A DNA stretch of 64,000 nt from Pedobacter sp. WC2423 (GTDB lineage: Bacteria; Bacteroidota; Bacteroidia; Sphingobacteriales; Sphingobacteriaceae): positions 1,674,001 through 1,738,000 of the forward strand of contig NZ_CP162005.1 of the NCBI RefSeq assembly GCF_040822065.1. Direction: 5' to 3'. This document shows positions 1 to 8,959 of this stretch, piece by piece. The notes below the pieces were generated by a model that saw only the letters and a program-made list of their open reading frames with translations, searched no databases and had not been told where the DNA came from. Numbering within the stretch: the stretch's first letter is position 1; the number at the start of each line of letters is the position of its first letter. A program made the translations under genes and the position numbers.

Positions 1-1518
1 CAGGACTGCATCGTTTCCGGCACCAGGATAAGTAAAAGACAATTGTGAAATGGAAATCCCCTTATCTTTAGGGAGCGCATGTATCACCTTTTTATCTGCC
101 GGTTCTTCATCTTCCATCTTATGTATCTCATTTAGACGTTCCAAACTGATTTTGGCATCCTGAAGCTGTTGAACAAAACCTATCAATTGTTCAATAGGAC
201 TATTGAGCTGGCCAATAATATATTGAATTGCCATCATAGTTCCTAATGTCTGATATCCCTCTATGACTGATTTCGCAACCAGAAAGGTAATAATGATATT
301 TTTACCCTCATTGATAAAAAAAGCACCGGCCTGCTGATATTGTCCCAGAGAAAGACTCCTTACACTGAACCGAAAAATACCCGCCTGTAAACGTTCCCAT
401 TCCCACCTTTTTAGTTTTTCAGAATTGTTCAGTTTTATTTCCTGCATACCTGCTATAAGCTGTACAACAACACTCTGGTTTTGTGCAGACAGATCAAATC
501 TCTTAGTATCAAGCTGCCTTCTTTTTTTGAGAAAAACACAGATCCAAAGCACATAAAGTATACTGCTTATTAAAAAGACAATAAAAACTTCACTGTTAAA
601 ATAAGCTAGTACAATTCCAAACACCAACAGGTTAAACAATGAAAAAATAGTATTCAAGGTTGATCCGGTAAGAAAATTTTCTATTCTTTTCTGATCATCC
701 ATCCGCTGCATAATATCACCTGTCATCTTTGTATCAAAGAAACTCACTGGCAATTTCATTAGCTTTATCAGGAAATCGGTTAAAATAGAGATGTTTGTCC
801 TCGTACTGATATGCAACAATATCCAGGCCCGGATAAAATCAACACTCAGCCGTCCTATAAATAACATGATTTGTGCAATCAGAATGACATAGACAAAATT
901 AAGATTACGGGTATTAATCCCAATGTCCACCACAGATTGAGTTAGAAAAGGTATGATCAACTGAAGGATACTTCCAACACCAAGTCCAAGTAATAACTGA
1001 AAAATGAGTTTCTTGTATTTTCCTAAATAACCGAATAAATACGTCAGACTAATTGAGTCACTCTTTTCACCTTCTCTTTCATAGAAATCAGGTGTAGGTT
1101 CAAGAATTAAAGCAACTCCCTCAGTTTCATCTTTCCCAAAAATACTGACCCAATTGGTTAGAAATTCTGATTTATCATACGTGATCAGTCCCCTTGCCGG
1201 ATCTGCGACATAAAATTTATCCTTTTTGATTTTATAAACAACTACAAAGTGATTTTGCTGCCAGTGTACGATCACAGGCAGATCAATATTTTCCAGCTGC
1301 CTGCATGTAAGTGTAGCCCCCAGACTCCGAAAGCCTAATTTCTCCGCCGCCTCACTAATACCAAGCATAGACACTCCCTCTCTGTTGATCCCTGAAATAT
1401 CACGAAGCATCTGTAACCTGAAATTTTTCCCATAATGTTTAGCTACCATCCGCAGACACGTAGGTCCACAGTCCATCTGATCAGGTTGTGTATAAAGGGT
1501 AAATTTTCTTAAAGACAT
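1..1518 (-). CDS. Peptidase-domain ABC transporter (LanT-type), 3' end outside window
   Basis: The reading frame is open from the ATG at 1518 to the window edge (506 codons). Residues 1-130 form a C39 bacteriocin-processing peptidase: Q11 and C17 lie in TQPDQMDCGPTC, H90 in NHFVVVYK and D106 in ADPARG, so the oxyanion Gln and the Cys-His-Asp triad are all present. A six-helix ABC export domain follows (about 160-440). The nucleotide-binding domain has only begun when the sequence stops, so Walker motifs cannot be seen. Known members cut leaders after Gly-Gly and export the core peptide. The precursor at 6718-6900 ends its leader in LQGG, so it is the likely substrate. It lies 64 bases downstream of LanB, probably in the same transcript. 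Confidence 0.93.
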   Translation of the reverse strand, partial: MSLRKFTLYTQPDQMDCGPTCLRMVAKHYGKNFRLQMLRDISGINREGVSMLGISEAAEKLGFRSLGATLTCRQLENIDLPVIVHWQQNHFVVVYKIKKDKFYVADPARGLITYDKSEFLTNWVSIFGKDETEGVALILEPTPDFYEREGEKSDSISLTYLFGYLGKYKKLIFQLLLGLGVGSILQLIIPFLTQSVVDIGINTRNLNFVYVILIAQIMLFIGRLSVDFIRAWILLHISTRTNISILTDFLIKLMKLPVSFFDTKMTGDIMQRMDDQKRIENFLTGSTLNTIFSLFNLLVFGIVLAYFNSEVFIVFLISSILYVLWICVFLKKRRQLDTKRFDLSAQNQSVVVQLIAGMQEIKLNNSEKLKRWEWERLQAGIFRFSVRSLSLGQYQQAGAFFINEGKNIIITFLVAKSVIEGYQTLGTMMAIQYIIGQLNSPIEQLIGFVQQLQDAKISLERLNEIHKMEDEEPADKKVIHALPKDKGISISQLSFTYPGAGNDAVL

Positions 1519-1582
1519 TTAATTTTAAAAATCAAAACATTAAAAACAACTATGAACATTAGCAAAGTATTTATCAGTGGAA

Positions 1583-4500
1583 CTAGCTTTTCCTTTTGGT
1601 TTTTTCCCGGTAATATAAAATAAGAAGATCATAGGTGATACACTCCTGTACATTCTGTGATGAATCGTATATCCTGTTGCAAAACATATGAATGTAACTG
1701 TCAATATTGATTTTGCATTTCATTAAAGACCTGTTATCTAAGGCTGTAACCGAACGATGCCATTTCTTCATCTCAATGTTTAACTTTTTTAACTTTGGAT
1801 CACTTATCTCTCTTTTCAAATAGCAATCAATCTGGGCCGCATGCTGTTTATAAAATATAGAAGCACTTTTATTGTAGGATTTCCGGCTTTTGATTTTCAG
1901 TACATACAAATAGTAATCCCGGCAGGTCGTGAGCACTTTTACCCGTTCTTCTATACTCAACTTAAAAATATCAAAAAGGAAATCAATCCCCAGAACAGCA
2001 ATGGTCCAGAGGTCTTCACGCAAATGATGTGAATAATAGAGCTGAATAGCATTAATAATAAAGCTTGACTCGTAAAAGAACAAAGACTCGGTAACCACCA
2101 TATTTTCATTTCCATAGCGTTCAATTTCTCTGTCGTATTGTTCATAGGAAGTTTTCATGATCAATCCCAGTTCAAAAGCCTTTCTGAATTCTGAATTGAT
2201 TAAGGTGATAATTTTCGAACTTTCTATATCCTTTTTGAAACACCTCACACGTATATGATAATCGGGATCCTGATAACGGATAAAGAAAAACGAATCTATA
2301 AGCTGCTGCCCGGTTAACTTATCCAGTAACTTTTTCAAATGGTGACAGATAATATTATCTGAATTGCCGGGATTACAGTAAATTTTAAAGTAGATGCAAT
2401 CATCTCCATGAAGCAATACCCTCTTAACCAAATTGTTCGTATTCTTTTTTATTCTTTTCGCTATCAAGGTATTACTGATACCATCCATAACAGGGAGGTG
2501 AAACGGATTCAAAATAGGAATCTGTAATTCACATGTTCTTTTTCCATCTATACAGTTCAGATAGGCTTCCGTCTGTTCATTCAGTAATTGCTCCTGAAGC
2601 ACAACAAATTCTCTTTTTTGTAATTCCTGATGCAAAATATGCAGGTCAAAATTCTTTTCGAGATTCAGGGGCATGACATTGTCTGTGCTGGTTAGCGTTA
2701 CAGAAGTGGGGATTTTTCTTGAAAGCAGCCCTTCAGCCAATCCTTTAAGCGTAATTTTTTCTTTGTGTTTGCCGAATTCTTCGATCCTTATTCTCCAGGA
2801 TTGCTTAAACACAATAAAATTATCAATAGTAACCCTTGGAAAATGGTTCTGTCCCGTAAATACCCCCCAGTTCCAACTCTCCAGATATCTTTTATTCTGG
2901 AATAAGGATATAAAATGAAAGATAGAATTCGTTAACAGTGAATAGTTCTGTGCTGATGGCAAAATTGGAATGATTCTTTTTTTTAATTTTGCATCGTAGA
3001 GTATTAATTTATTGCCAGAAAATCCAACATAAAGATTTTTCAGTGCTATCTTTATACCGCTGGTGCTTTCGGGAACATCATAAACTGGAATGAAATAACC
3101 CACTAATTCTTTTTGTGCCGAAATATTTACAAGTCTGGGCTGTGAGGAATGAATAATTTCTGCATAAATCGTATCTTCATCTTTATCATTATATCCTTTT
3201 ATAATAGTTGAGAGCTCATCCCAATAGCTGCTCATTTCTTCCGAGTAACCTGCGAACCTTGAAAATGCATCTGCAAGAATTTTATCCCCTGCAGAAATCA
3301 GGTCATATACTAATGCGCCGTCTTTCATTTTATAAGGTATAACATTCACAATGCCATAATCTATTTCACGGACTGTTCCTGTTTTTGACTTCAGGGTATC
3401 AATATCCTCAGTAGTTATCTTTAGTTCACCTTCATTTCCATTCTTTAAATGGGCAGTATATTTTTTGAGGATAAAGGAATCCCACAATGAAAGCGACACC
3501 GGATTGTATTGTTCCGAATCGAACTGAACCTGATTGAGTAATGATGATTTTGACGAATTATTTCCTATTGGGAATCCTATTCCTATTTCTGGGTCGAGAA
3601 CTTCCAGGACAGGAATAAACTGGTCTCCATAACGCGAATAAAATTTATCTTTGAACAGCGATAGTTCATTGCCACTAAAGATACAGTTATCGATAACCTG
3701 CAATTTGCCTAATACACGTCTGACATCAGAAAGTATTACCGGATCAATGACAGTGCTGCTGGTACGGATAGTGTCAACTTTAATTACATAATCTTCAGAA
3801 TTATCAATCTTCGTTATTTTTTTTATTTCAGAATAGCAGGAAACAGATTCATCGGACGTATTTTCTGAGACAACTTCATGCAGCAGCTCCATGGCTTTAC
3901 CCAACTGTGTGATCTTTTCCTGTAATGCAGTGACAGGAGAAATTTCTCCTTTGCCGATCGCCTTTATCACTCTTTCCAGTTCGTTGGCGGTAGTCATAAA
4001 ATCCAGCTCACTCAAAAGCAGTTGTGAATTGATGAGGTCATGAATAAAATAATCAATTTCCTCTGAACTGTATCCTTTTAGTTTCAAATGGTCATGGAGT
4101 TCGCTGTATCTGGTACCGTTTTCAGCTAAAATGAGCAGCTCTTCTATCTCGGACATATGGTCGGCTTTAACCAGATTAAAATAATAAGCCTGGTTACCTG
4201 CATTATATTTCCTTTCAATATACCGTATTTTACCCTTTTTAATATAACAAGTATTATTGGAATAGATAGTAATATTTCGCAGGTCTGTTTCGTTCTTTAA
4301 AGATTCCGCTAAACTTCTGATATAGCTGCCATCAAAAGATTTTTTCCTGGCAAGCTGAAATTTATCGGGAATATCGGAATGTCCAAAAATTCCTATTCCG
4401 ATGTTTGCAGATAGTCCAAATGGTGTGGACCTGTAACACATGCGTTTAAAGTATTTGATTAATGACAGTGCAATTCTATGCCGGTCTTTTTCGCTCATCT

Positions 4501-4681
4501 CCATATCACCTGAAACAATAGCCCTTTTAAATAGAGTTTCTGAATTCAGGTAGACCGATTCACGAAATATGGCCGATTTTTTAAAAAAATCCAGGATGAA
4601 TTCTATTTCATTTGAAGACTTATTATAATGGTCAAGATAGTTTATGGGAAACAGGGTGGATCTTACTATAAGTTTATTCAT
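1583..4681 (-). CDS. LanB-type lantibiotic dehydratase (full length)
   Basis: This 1032-residue protein matches class I lanthipeptide dehydratases. The N-terminal lantibiotic dehydratase domain, which glutamylates Ser/Thr using glutamyl-tRNA, covers roughly residues 1-700. A SpaB_C/thiopeptide-type elimination domain covers about 750-1025; it is recognisable from the region around CIYFKIYCNPG and from FFFIRYQDPDYHIRVR. The length is normal for an undivided LanB. It should dehydrate Ser and Thr in the precursor at 6718-6900, in the cytoplasm and together with the LanC at 8960-10183. It sits between an unknown helical protein and the C39 transporter on the same strand with short gaps. The ATG at 4681 fits the start of the family. 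Substrate assignment is inferred from context. Confidence 0.92.
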   Translation of the reverse strand: MNKLIVRSTLFPINYLDHYNKSSNEIEFILDFFKKSAIFRESVYLNSETLFKRAIVSGDMEMSEKDRHRIALSLIKYFKRMCYRSTPFGLSANIGIGIFGHSDIPDKFQLARKKSFDGSYIRSLAESLKNETDLRNITIYSNNTCYIKKGKIRYIERKYNAGNQAYYFNLVKADHMSEIEELLILAENGTRYSELHDHLKLKGYSSEEIDYFIHDLINSQLLLSELDFMTTANELERVIKAIGKGEISPVTALQEKITQLGKAMELLHEVVSENTSDESVSCYSEIKKITKIDNSEDYVIKVDTIRTSSTVIDPVILSDVRRVLGKLQVIDNCIFSGNELSLFKDKFYSRYGDQFIPVLEVLDPEIGIGFPIGNNSSKSSLLNQVQFDSEQYNPVSLSLWDSFILKKYTAHLKNGNEGELKITTEDIDTLKSKTGTVREIDYGIVNVIPYKMKDGALVYDLISAGDKILADAFSRFAGYSEEMSSYWDELSTIIKGYNDKDEDTIYAEIIHSSQPRLVNISAQKELVGYFIPVYDVPESTSGIKIALKNLYVGFSGNKLILYDAKLKKRIIPILPSAQNYSLLTNSIFHFISLFQNKRYLESWNWGVFTGQNHFPRVTIDNFIVFKQSWRIRIEEFGKHKEKITLKGLAEGLLSRKIPTSVTLTSTDNVMPLNLEKNFDLHILHQELQKREFVVLQEQLLNEQTEAYLNCIDGKRTCELQIPILNPFHLPVMDGISNTLIAKRIKKNTNNLVKRVLLHGDDCIYFKIYCNPGNSDNIICHHLKKLLDKLTGQQLIDSFFFIRYQDPDYHIRVRCFKKDIESSKIITLINSEFRKAFELGLIMKTSYEQYDREIERYGNENMVVTESLFFYESSFIINAIQLYYSHHLREDLWTIAVLGIDFLFDIFKLSIEERVKVLTTCRDYYLYVLKIKSRKSYNKSASIFYKQHAAQIDCYLKREISDPKLKKLNIEMKKWHRSVTALDNRSLMKCKINIDSYIHMFCNRIYDSSQNVQECITYDLLILYYREKTKRKS

Positions 4682-4724
4682 AGTGCCTTTTCTACAAGGT
4701 AAACACAGTTGATACAGGAGAACT

Positions 4725-5705
4725 TTAAAGACATAATTGCTGTAGTATTTCGTCGGTGGACTTAAATCTCAATTTATCTTTGATAATCATTTCGATATCT
4801 TTCTTTACACACTCATCCTGAGTGACAACGTAGATTTCTTTGAGGAGAAGGAGCTTAAAACCGTCAAACTCAAAACCTTTAAAGTGGCTGAAAAACACAG
4901 AGATATCATAGGTAACTTTAGCAGTTATAAAAGATTTCATTGCCATAAAAAAGCTAACTAACCCAGTATAAAAATGTGATTCTACAGGTAAAGCCGCATT
5001 TATTCTGACGATAAAATCTTCGTCGTTAAACAGTATTTCGCGCATTTGTTTATGGCGCCAGGAGCTGACAAAAAGAGGTGAAAATAATGTATTTGTTAGA
5101 TGATCAGGAGAAATCATTGCTCTTAATGTATTCAGATGTTCAAATGAACCCTCTCCCCATTGCCCAGGTATTGCTCCTGTACCATGATATAAAATTATAT
5201 CTTTCATAATCTTCCCCGCCATTTCATATTGTTTTTTAGCAATATAAACGTCAACCAGATTCATAATATGGTGTATTTTATGCAGGTGGAAAATCGGGAA
5301 GGTATAATACAACCCATCGTTTTGTTTACAGAGAGTAGTGATACAGTTAATACTTCTTTTGAAATGTTTTTTTTTAAAATAGAAAAATGAAAAAGATGGA
5401 AGACATAAAGAATTGCCGGCAATCCTTGCAGTTTCATTATTGAAACTTTTCAAAAGGTACCTGATCACCTGTATATATTCAAAGGCACTCTCAAAATCTT
5501 CCTTTTTACTGCTGTTAATAATCAATTTTTGAAGTTTACAAATATTGTCTAGTAACCCGCAGTCATTTTCGTCGAAAAAATCCGGAATGGTACTCAGGAA
5601 AATTTCCATAGGCTCTATTCCCCTCTCTTTCCTGACTTTTTCCAGGTCGACAAATGATGGCTGCAAATGTCCGATTTCGTCGATACAATCTCTCATTGAA
5701 AACAT
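4725..5705 (-). CDS. Uncharacterised helical protein of the lanthipeptide locus
   Basis: I do not recognise a named family in this 326-residue protein. It has no signal peptide or convincing membrane helix. The sequence looks almost wholly alpha-helical, with TPR-like pairs of amphipathic helices (for example around YIAKKQYEMAGKIMKDIIL). It lies in the middle of the lanthipeptide operon, 43 bases upstream of lanB and 51 bases downstream of the secreted CarboxypepD_reg protein, so a biosynthetic, chaperone or immunity role is possible but unproven. An alternative start at Met4 cannot be excluded. Confidence 0.75.
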   Translation of the reverse strand: MFSMRDCIDEIGHLQPSFVDLEKVRKERGIEPMEIFLSTIPDFFDENDCGLLDNICKLQKLIINSSKKEDFESAFEYIQVIRYLLKSFNNETARIAGNSLCLPSFSFFYFKKKHFKRSINCITTLCKQNDGLYYTFPIFHLHKIHHIMNLVDVYIAKKQYEMAGKIMKDIILYHGTGAIPGQWGEGSFEHLNTLRAMISPDHLTNTLFSPLFVSSWRHKQMREILFNDEDFIVRINAALPVESHFYTGLVSFFMAMKSFITAKVTYDISVFFSHFKGFEFDGFKLLLLKEIYVVTQDECVKKDIEMIIKDKLRFKSTDEILQQLCL

Positions 5706-5756
5706 GCCTAACTGTATTTGGTTAAAATTAAATGATCCGATGCGGTTAAAACACTG

Positions 5757-6620
5757 CTAGTAAATATCAGCAGTGAGATACATGCTTAAATTATGCCTGG
5801 GATACGTCCAGGCCGACTCGCTTTTTGGCCGGTATAAACCATTACTGGAAATTGATGTTCCTGCCGAGATAACAAAGTATCTGCTCTTTTCATTTAGAGG
5901 TGTACTTTCGATCCATTGCATGGTTACACCAATCTTTTCTTTTCCAGTGAGAAAGATATGATAAGGTCTGAGATCTACCTTTACCCAGCCTTTAGGTTCA
6001 ATTACATCAAAAATTATGTCTTTTGATAGCGGAATCAATGCAGGCTCATTTCCGCCTATATCATAGAATTTCAGACGAAACTTCACGCTTTTAAACTGAT
6101 TGCCAGTAACAAAAACGTTGAAATCTTTTAAAGAACTATTGTCATCGATTTTCATAATCATTCCTATTTCTCTGCCCAGAGCATCATTTATTTGTTCACC
6201 ATGTACAAAAATTGCCCTGCTCGTCATTATCGCGCTGCTCCTTTTACCATATCTCTTTTCTTTAGGTTTTCCTGGAACTACAGTTACTTCCCTGAGTGTG
6301 ATTTCAGTTTTCACTAAAGGCACGATCAGGGGTTCATTAAGCTTTATATTTTTACAGGGCAAAACTAAATCTGCGAATCCGAGACAAGAAATGATGAGTT
6401 CGTCCTTTTGAGGAGAGAATTGATCCATTTTAAATTCAATCTTAAACTGACCATTCTCATCCGAGACTGAACCAATGTTTTTCCCTTTAACGCCTATAGT
6501 TGCATAAGGAACCGATTCAACACCCGACATTATTCTGCCTGCTATAGTTTTGGTCTGTCCGTAAACATTAGGAAAAGAAATTAAACAGCAAAAAAGAAAT
6601 AATTTTATCGACAAAGACAT
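5757..6620 (-). CDS. Secreted protein with carboxypeptidase-regulatory-like domain
   Basis: The 287-residue product begins with a signal peptide (hydrophobic stretch LFLFCCLISFPNVYG, likely cut before QTKTIAG). A CarboxypepD_reg-like (DUF4480-type) beta-sandwich domain follows at about 23-110, with the typical PYATIGVKGKNIGSVSDENGQF pattern in shortened form (ATIGVKG, GSVSDENGQF). The rest is an unassigned beta-rich domain. In Bacteroidota this domain often sits at the start of TonB-dependent outer-membrane proteins or on periplasmic proteins. It starts 97 bases after the precursor gene, past a strong hairpin terminator, so its expression is probably lower than that of the precursor. A role in self-protection at the envelope is possible; no LanFEG or LanI immunity genes are visible in the window. 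Confidence 0.8.
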   Translation of the reverse strand: MSLSIKLFLFCCLISFPNVYGQTKTIAGRIMSGVESVPYATIGVKGKNIGSVSDENGQFKIEFKMDQFSPQKDELIISCLGFADLVLPCKNIKLNEPLIVPLVKTEITLREVTVVPGKPKEKRYGKRSSAIMTSRAIFVHGEQINDALGREIGMIMKIDDNSSLKDFNVFVTGNQFKSVKFRLKFYDIGGNEPALIPLSKDIIFDVIEPKGWVKVDLRPYHIFLTGKEKIGVTMQWIESTPLNEKSRYFVISAGTSISSNGLYRPKSESAWTYPRHNLSMYLTADIY

Positions 6621-6638
6621 CAGGTAATTAATTTAAAT

Positions 6639-6658
6639 AGCCTGATACCGATCAGGCT
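6639..6658. terminator. Small hairpin between precursor gene and next gene
   Basis: The arms AGCCTGAT (6639-6646) and ATCAGGCT (6651-6658) are perfectly complementary with a four-base loop. A TTTTT run follows only in the plus direction, where no gene needs it. On the minus strand it lies 18 bases before the start of the 5757-6620 gene and could shape that gene's 5' leader. Confidence 0.45.
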
Positions 6659-6679
6659 TGTTTTTCGGAATAACAAATT

Positions 6680-6709
6680 AAAAAGACAGACCTGTTGTCC
6701 AGGTCTGTC
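6680..6709 (-). terminator. Rho-independent terminator directly after lanA
   Basis: On the minus strand a perfect 10-bp stem, GACAGACCTG (6709-6700 complement) pairing with CAGGTCTGTC (6694-6685 complement), has a five-base loop and is followed by TTTTTAATTT. It begins eight bases after the stop codon of the precursor gene. It should end most precursor transcripts and allow only partial read-through into the 5757-6620, helical, lanB and transporter genes. Confidence 0.85.
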
Positions 6710-6717
6710 AGTCTAGA

Positions 6718-6900
6718 TTAACAGCATTGACTCGAGCCTACTGTAAATCCGATACCGCTGCAATTGTGAGAAACACATAATGAATGTGAACATCCATTGA
6801 TCAGTGAGAATAAATAACCACCTTGCAGATTTTTCATTTCATCATTTTTTAAGATGGAAGAAACTGTTTCCTTGTTGATTTTAAGAGTTTTTCTTTTCAT
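6718..6900 (-). CDS. Lanthipeptide precursor (LanA) with GG leader
   Basis: This 60-residue peptide starts at the ATG at 6900. A TTG eight codons upstream keeps the frame open, but it lies inside the promoter box and is unlikely. The leader (residues 1-28) is Lys-rich and ends in MKNLQGG, a double-glycine site suited to the C39 transporter at 1-1518. The 32-residue core (29-60) contains five Cys (core positions 9, 14, 19, 31, 32), seven Ser and one Thr, with HSLC, HNCSG and a terminal SSQCC. This composition is what LanB plus LanC need to build up to five thioether rings. It resembles the Bacteroidota GG-leader natural product precursors. The gene has its own promoter and terminator. Ring pattern and bioactivity cannot be read from sequence. 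Confidence 0.9.
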   Translation of the reverse strand: MKRKTLKINKETVSSILKNDEMKNLQGGYLFSLINGCSHSLCVSHNCSGIGFTVGSSQCC

Positions 6901-6921
6901 GATTAAATTGTTTAATTTATT

Positions 6922-6929
6922 CAAATGTA
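6922..6929 (-). promoter_or_regulatory. Bacteroidota -7 box upstream of lanA
   Basis: On the minus strand TACATTTG is a perfect TAnnTTTG box, ending 21 bases before the precursor ATG. That implies a start of transcription only about 15 bases from the ATG. No clear TTG -33 element is seen at the usual spacing, so an activator may be needed. Confidence 0.6.
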
Positions 6930-6984
6930 ATTTCCAGTAGTCTACTATTTTGACACTTTCGAATTTACTGACGCAGTATTGTCA

Positions 6985-7863
6985 TTATACTGTCATTAAA
7001 ATTGAACTATCCCGTTTTTTAAAAAAGATTTCTATCATAGTATAGAGATAGATTTGTTGTTTTGAACCCAGGCCTAACTGAAGGGAGATCAGCATAACCA
7101 GATTTTCTATAGCTGCCTGCGTTGTACTTTCTTTTAGAATCGCTCTGCATTGTTCCAGTAAATTATTTAATAAAATAACCTCCCTTTCGGCAGTGGCCTC
7201 TGTTAGCTGTGTATCCTCGTAGTAACTGTACAAGTCCTCTGCATTTTCATCGAAATCGATTATACAATTCTGATAGATCTGATCCATCAGGTTTATATTT
7301 CTGATGTTCATTTCTGAATTGATTTCTACCTTCCTGATTATAGAACTATAGATGACAGATGGAAATTCGGCAGGAAGTATTTTGGCTAACTTCATTTGCA
7401 AAAACAATGCTATTGAAATTATTCCATCAACAGAAGTTTCCTCCTGATCAAATACCTCCAATAGATATATACTCAGGGCATTAAAAAGCGAGAAGAATCT
7501 TTTGCGCAGCAACATTTGTTTGCTTTGAGAATCATGCGTATCGTTAACCGTGTTGTTCGCATAATTAATCCACAAGCATTCACCCGGTGTGGTTATACTG
7601 GATGGATTTTCAGATGGGAACTGAAGTAAATAATCATTCAGTTCTATAGAAAAATCATTATAAATATTTCCGAACTGAGGATCATTTGGGTAAGCGAAAA
7701 ATTTGATATGATCTCCTTTATCAAAAGAAAAAAAGAAAAATAAATTCTTTTCCAGGCTTATTAAATCATTTCTTTTAATAAATGGGGAAATTAAGTTTCT
7801 CAAAAGTCTGTGCCAGTCACCTGATGCATAAAATAGCTTATTGAAATATACAGTTGAATTCAT
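6985..7863 (-). CDS. Stand-alone SpaB_C / thiopeptide-type biosynthesis domain protein
   Basis: The N-terminal half of this 292-residue protein resembles the thiopeptide-type bacteriocin biosynthesis (SpaB_C) domain: YFNKLFYASGDWHRLLRNLI aligns with the usual opening helix and acidic tract, and FFFFSFDKGDHIKFFAYP with the FFIRYxDpxxHIRLR signature. The C-terminal half is helical. In split dehydratase systems this domain carries out the elimination step. Here the full-length LanB at 1583-4681 already has one, so this copy is extra. The consensus Arg residues of the HIRLR motif are replaced (HIKFF), which suggests altered or lost catalysis and perhaps a scaffolding or specificity role. It lies 15 bases after the glycosyltransferase gene and 84 bases before lanA. 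Confidence 0.75.
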   Translation of the reverse strand: MNSTVYFNKLFYASGDWHRLLRNLISPFIKRNDLISLEKNLFFFFSFDKGDHIKFFAYPNDPQFGNIYNDFSIELNDYLLQFPSENPSSITTPGECLWINYANNTVNDTHDSQSKQMLLRKRFFSLFNALSIYLLEVFDQEETSVDGIISIALFLQMKLAKILPAEFPSVIYSSIIRKVEINSEMNIRNINLMDQIYQNCIIDFDENAEDLYSYYEDTQLTEATAEREVILLNNLLEQCRAILKESTTQAAIENLVMLISLQLGLGSKQQIYLYTMIEIFFKKRDSSILMTV

Positions 7864-7877
7864 CTTAAATTATGTAG

Positions 7878-8936
7878 TTAATTCATTTTTACAGTTAATC
7901 CTATTCCAAATCCATTGAGATTACGCTCATCCACGGCAGAAATAGTTGTATTATAAAATTTTTCCCGGTTCTCTAGTTCAGTACGCAACAACATAATATC
8001 ATTGCGAAGATTTTGATCAGTAATCTTATAAAAATTCATTTGCTCACCAGAAATACTGCTTATAGAAGTTGAAGCGGACAGGTTGATTATCAAATGATCC
8101 AATCCTGAATACTGAGATCCATCTCCATTACTGGCCGGTCGCCATGTACCTTTTTCCCAGCTCTTCTCAAGATTAATCTTGTTGGTTATGGTGTCTGTAG
8201 TTTCCATAGTCCCCGGAACACATTCACTATCTATCACTGTTCCTCTTTCATATTTAGAATCTTTGTAGAGCAATAAGATTTCAGCTTTCCAAGGTTCTAA
8301 ATAGGATACATAAATTTCCAAAAGCATCTTCCCAATATATTCTTTCGCAAATCGCTCATCATGTCCGTGATAAATGGCATCCAGATATCTGTAATCAGTA
8401 ATGAAGTTATGACTGAGCCCATTTAAGAACAGATATTGATAGAGCTCAAGATCTTCAAATCCATATCCCTTAAAAGATTCATTATAACCCCTGAAACTAT
8501 AGAAGTCGCTACTTCTTATACACAATCGTCCTATCACATCCCGCCTTTCAAAATTAGGAGTCAAAAATATCTTTTCCTGTTCTGAAAATTGTTGATTCAC
8601 GAAGGCAGCGAAATCAGGGCCAATATAATTGTCTGCATCTACCCTGCATAAAATATCGCCGGTAGCCAGTTTAAACGACATATTTGCAGAATGGCTCCGG
8701 TTGAAAAAATCTGGCTCAGTTGTCCGGTAATATTTTAGTATTCCTGATTCCACATAAGAGGCCATTTCATCCATCACCCATTGTTGAAGTCCATCTGAAG
8801 AATTATAATCCAGCAGAATAAATTCTAAAGCCGGATATTTTTCATTGTCTTTAATGTTTTTTTCCAGGGTCAGTTTAACGTGGTGTAAACGGTCCATTGC
8901 TACTGTACAGAAGGAAATTTTATGATAATCAGGCAT
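7878..8936 (-). CDS. Family 2 glycosyltransferase in lanthipeptide locus
   Basis: This 352-residue protein has a GT-A fold. The nucleotide-binding beginning is ISFCTVAMDRLHHVKLTL, a DxD-like metal site occurs in CRVDADNYIG (near residues 99-101), and a galactosyltransferase-type GYGFEDLELY motif occurs near residue 160. No signal peptide or membrane segment is seen, so it should act in the cytoplasm. The last ~100 residues are unlike the family and may bind the acceptor. It lies between lanC (23 bases away) and the SpaB_C protein (14 bases away), which argues for co-transcription. A sugar on the lanthipeptide is the simplest inference; a cell-surface target cannot be ruled out. Confidence 0.85.
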   Translation of the reverse strand: MPDYHKISFCTVAMDRLHHVKLTLEKNIKDNEKYPALEFILLDYNSSDGLQQWVMDEMASYVESGILKYYRTTEPDFFNRSHSANMSFKLATGDILCRVDADNYIGPDFAAFVNQQFSEQEKIFLTPNFERRDVIGRLCIRSSDFYSFRGYNESFKGYGFEDLELYQYLFLNGLSHNFITDYRYLDAIYHGHDERFAKEYIGKMLLEIYVSYLEPWKAEILLLYKDSKYERGTVIDSECVPGTMETTDTITNKINLEKSWEKGTWRPASNGDGSQYSGLDHLIINLSASTSISSISGEQMNFYKITDQNLRNDIMLLRTELENREKFYNTTISAVDERNLNGFGIGLTVKMN

Positions 8937-8959
8937 AAATAAGATACATTAATAATAAA

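Noticed and set aside
6901-6924. TTG start for the lanthipeptide precursor
   Set aside because: The extra eight residues overlap the -7 promoter box and the likely transcription start; the ATG at 6900 gives the normal leader.
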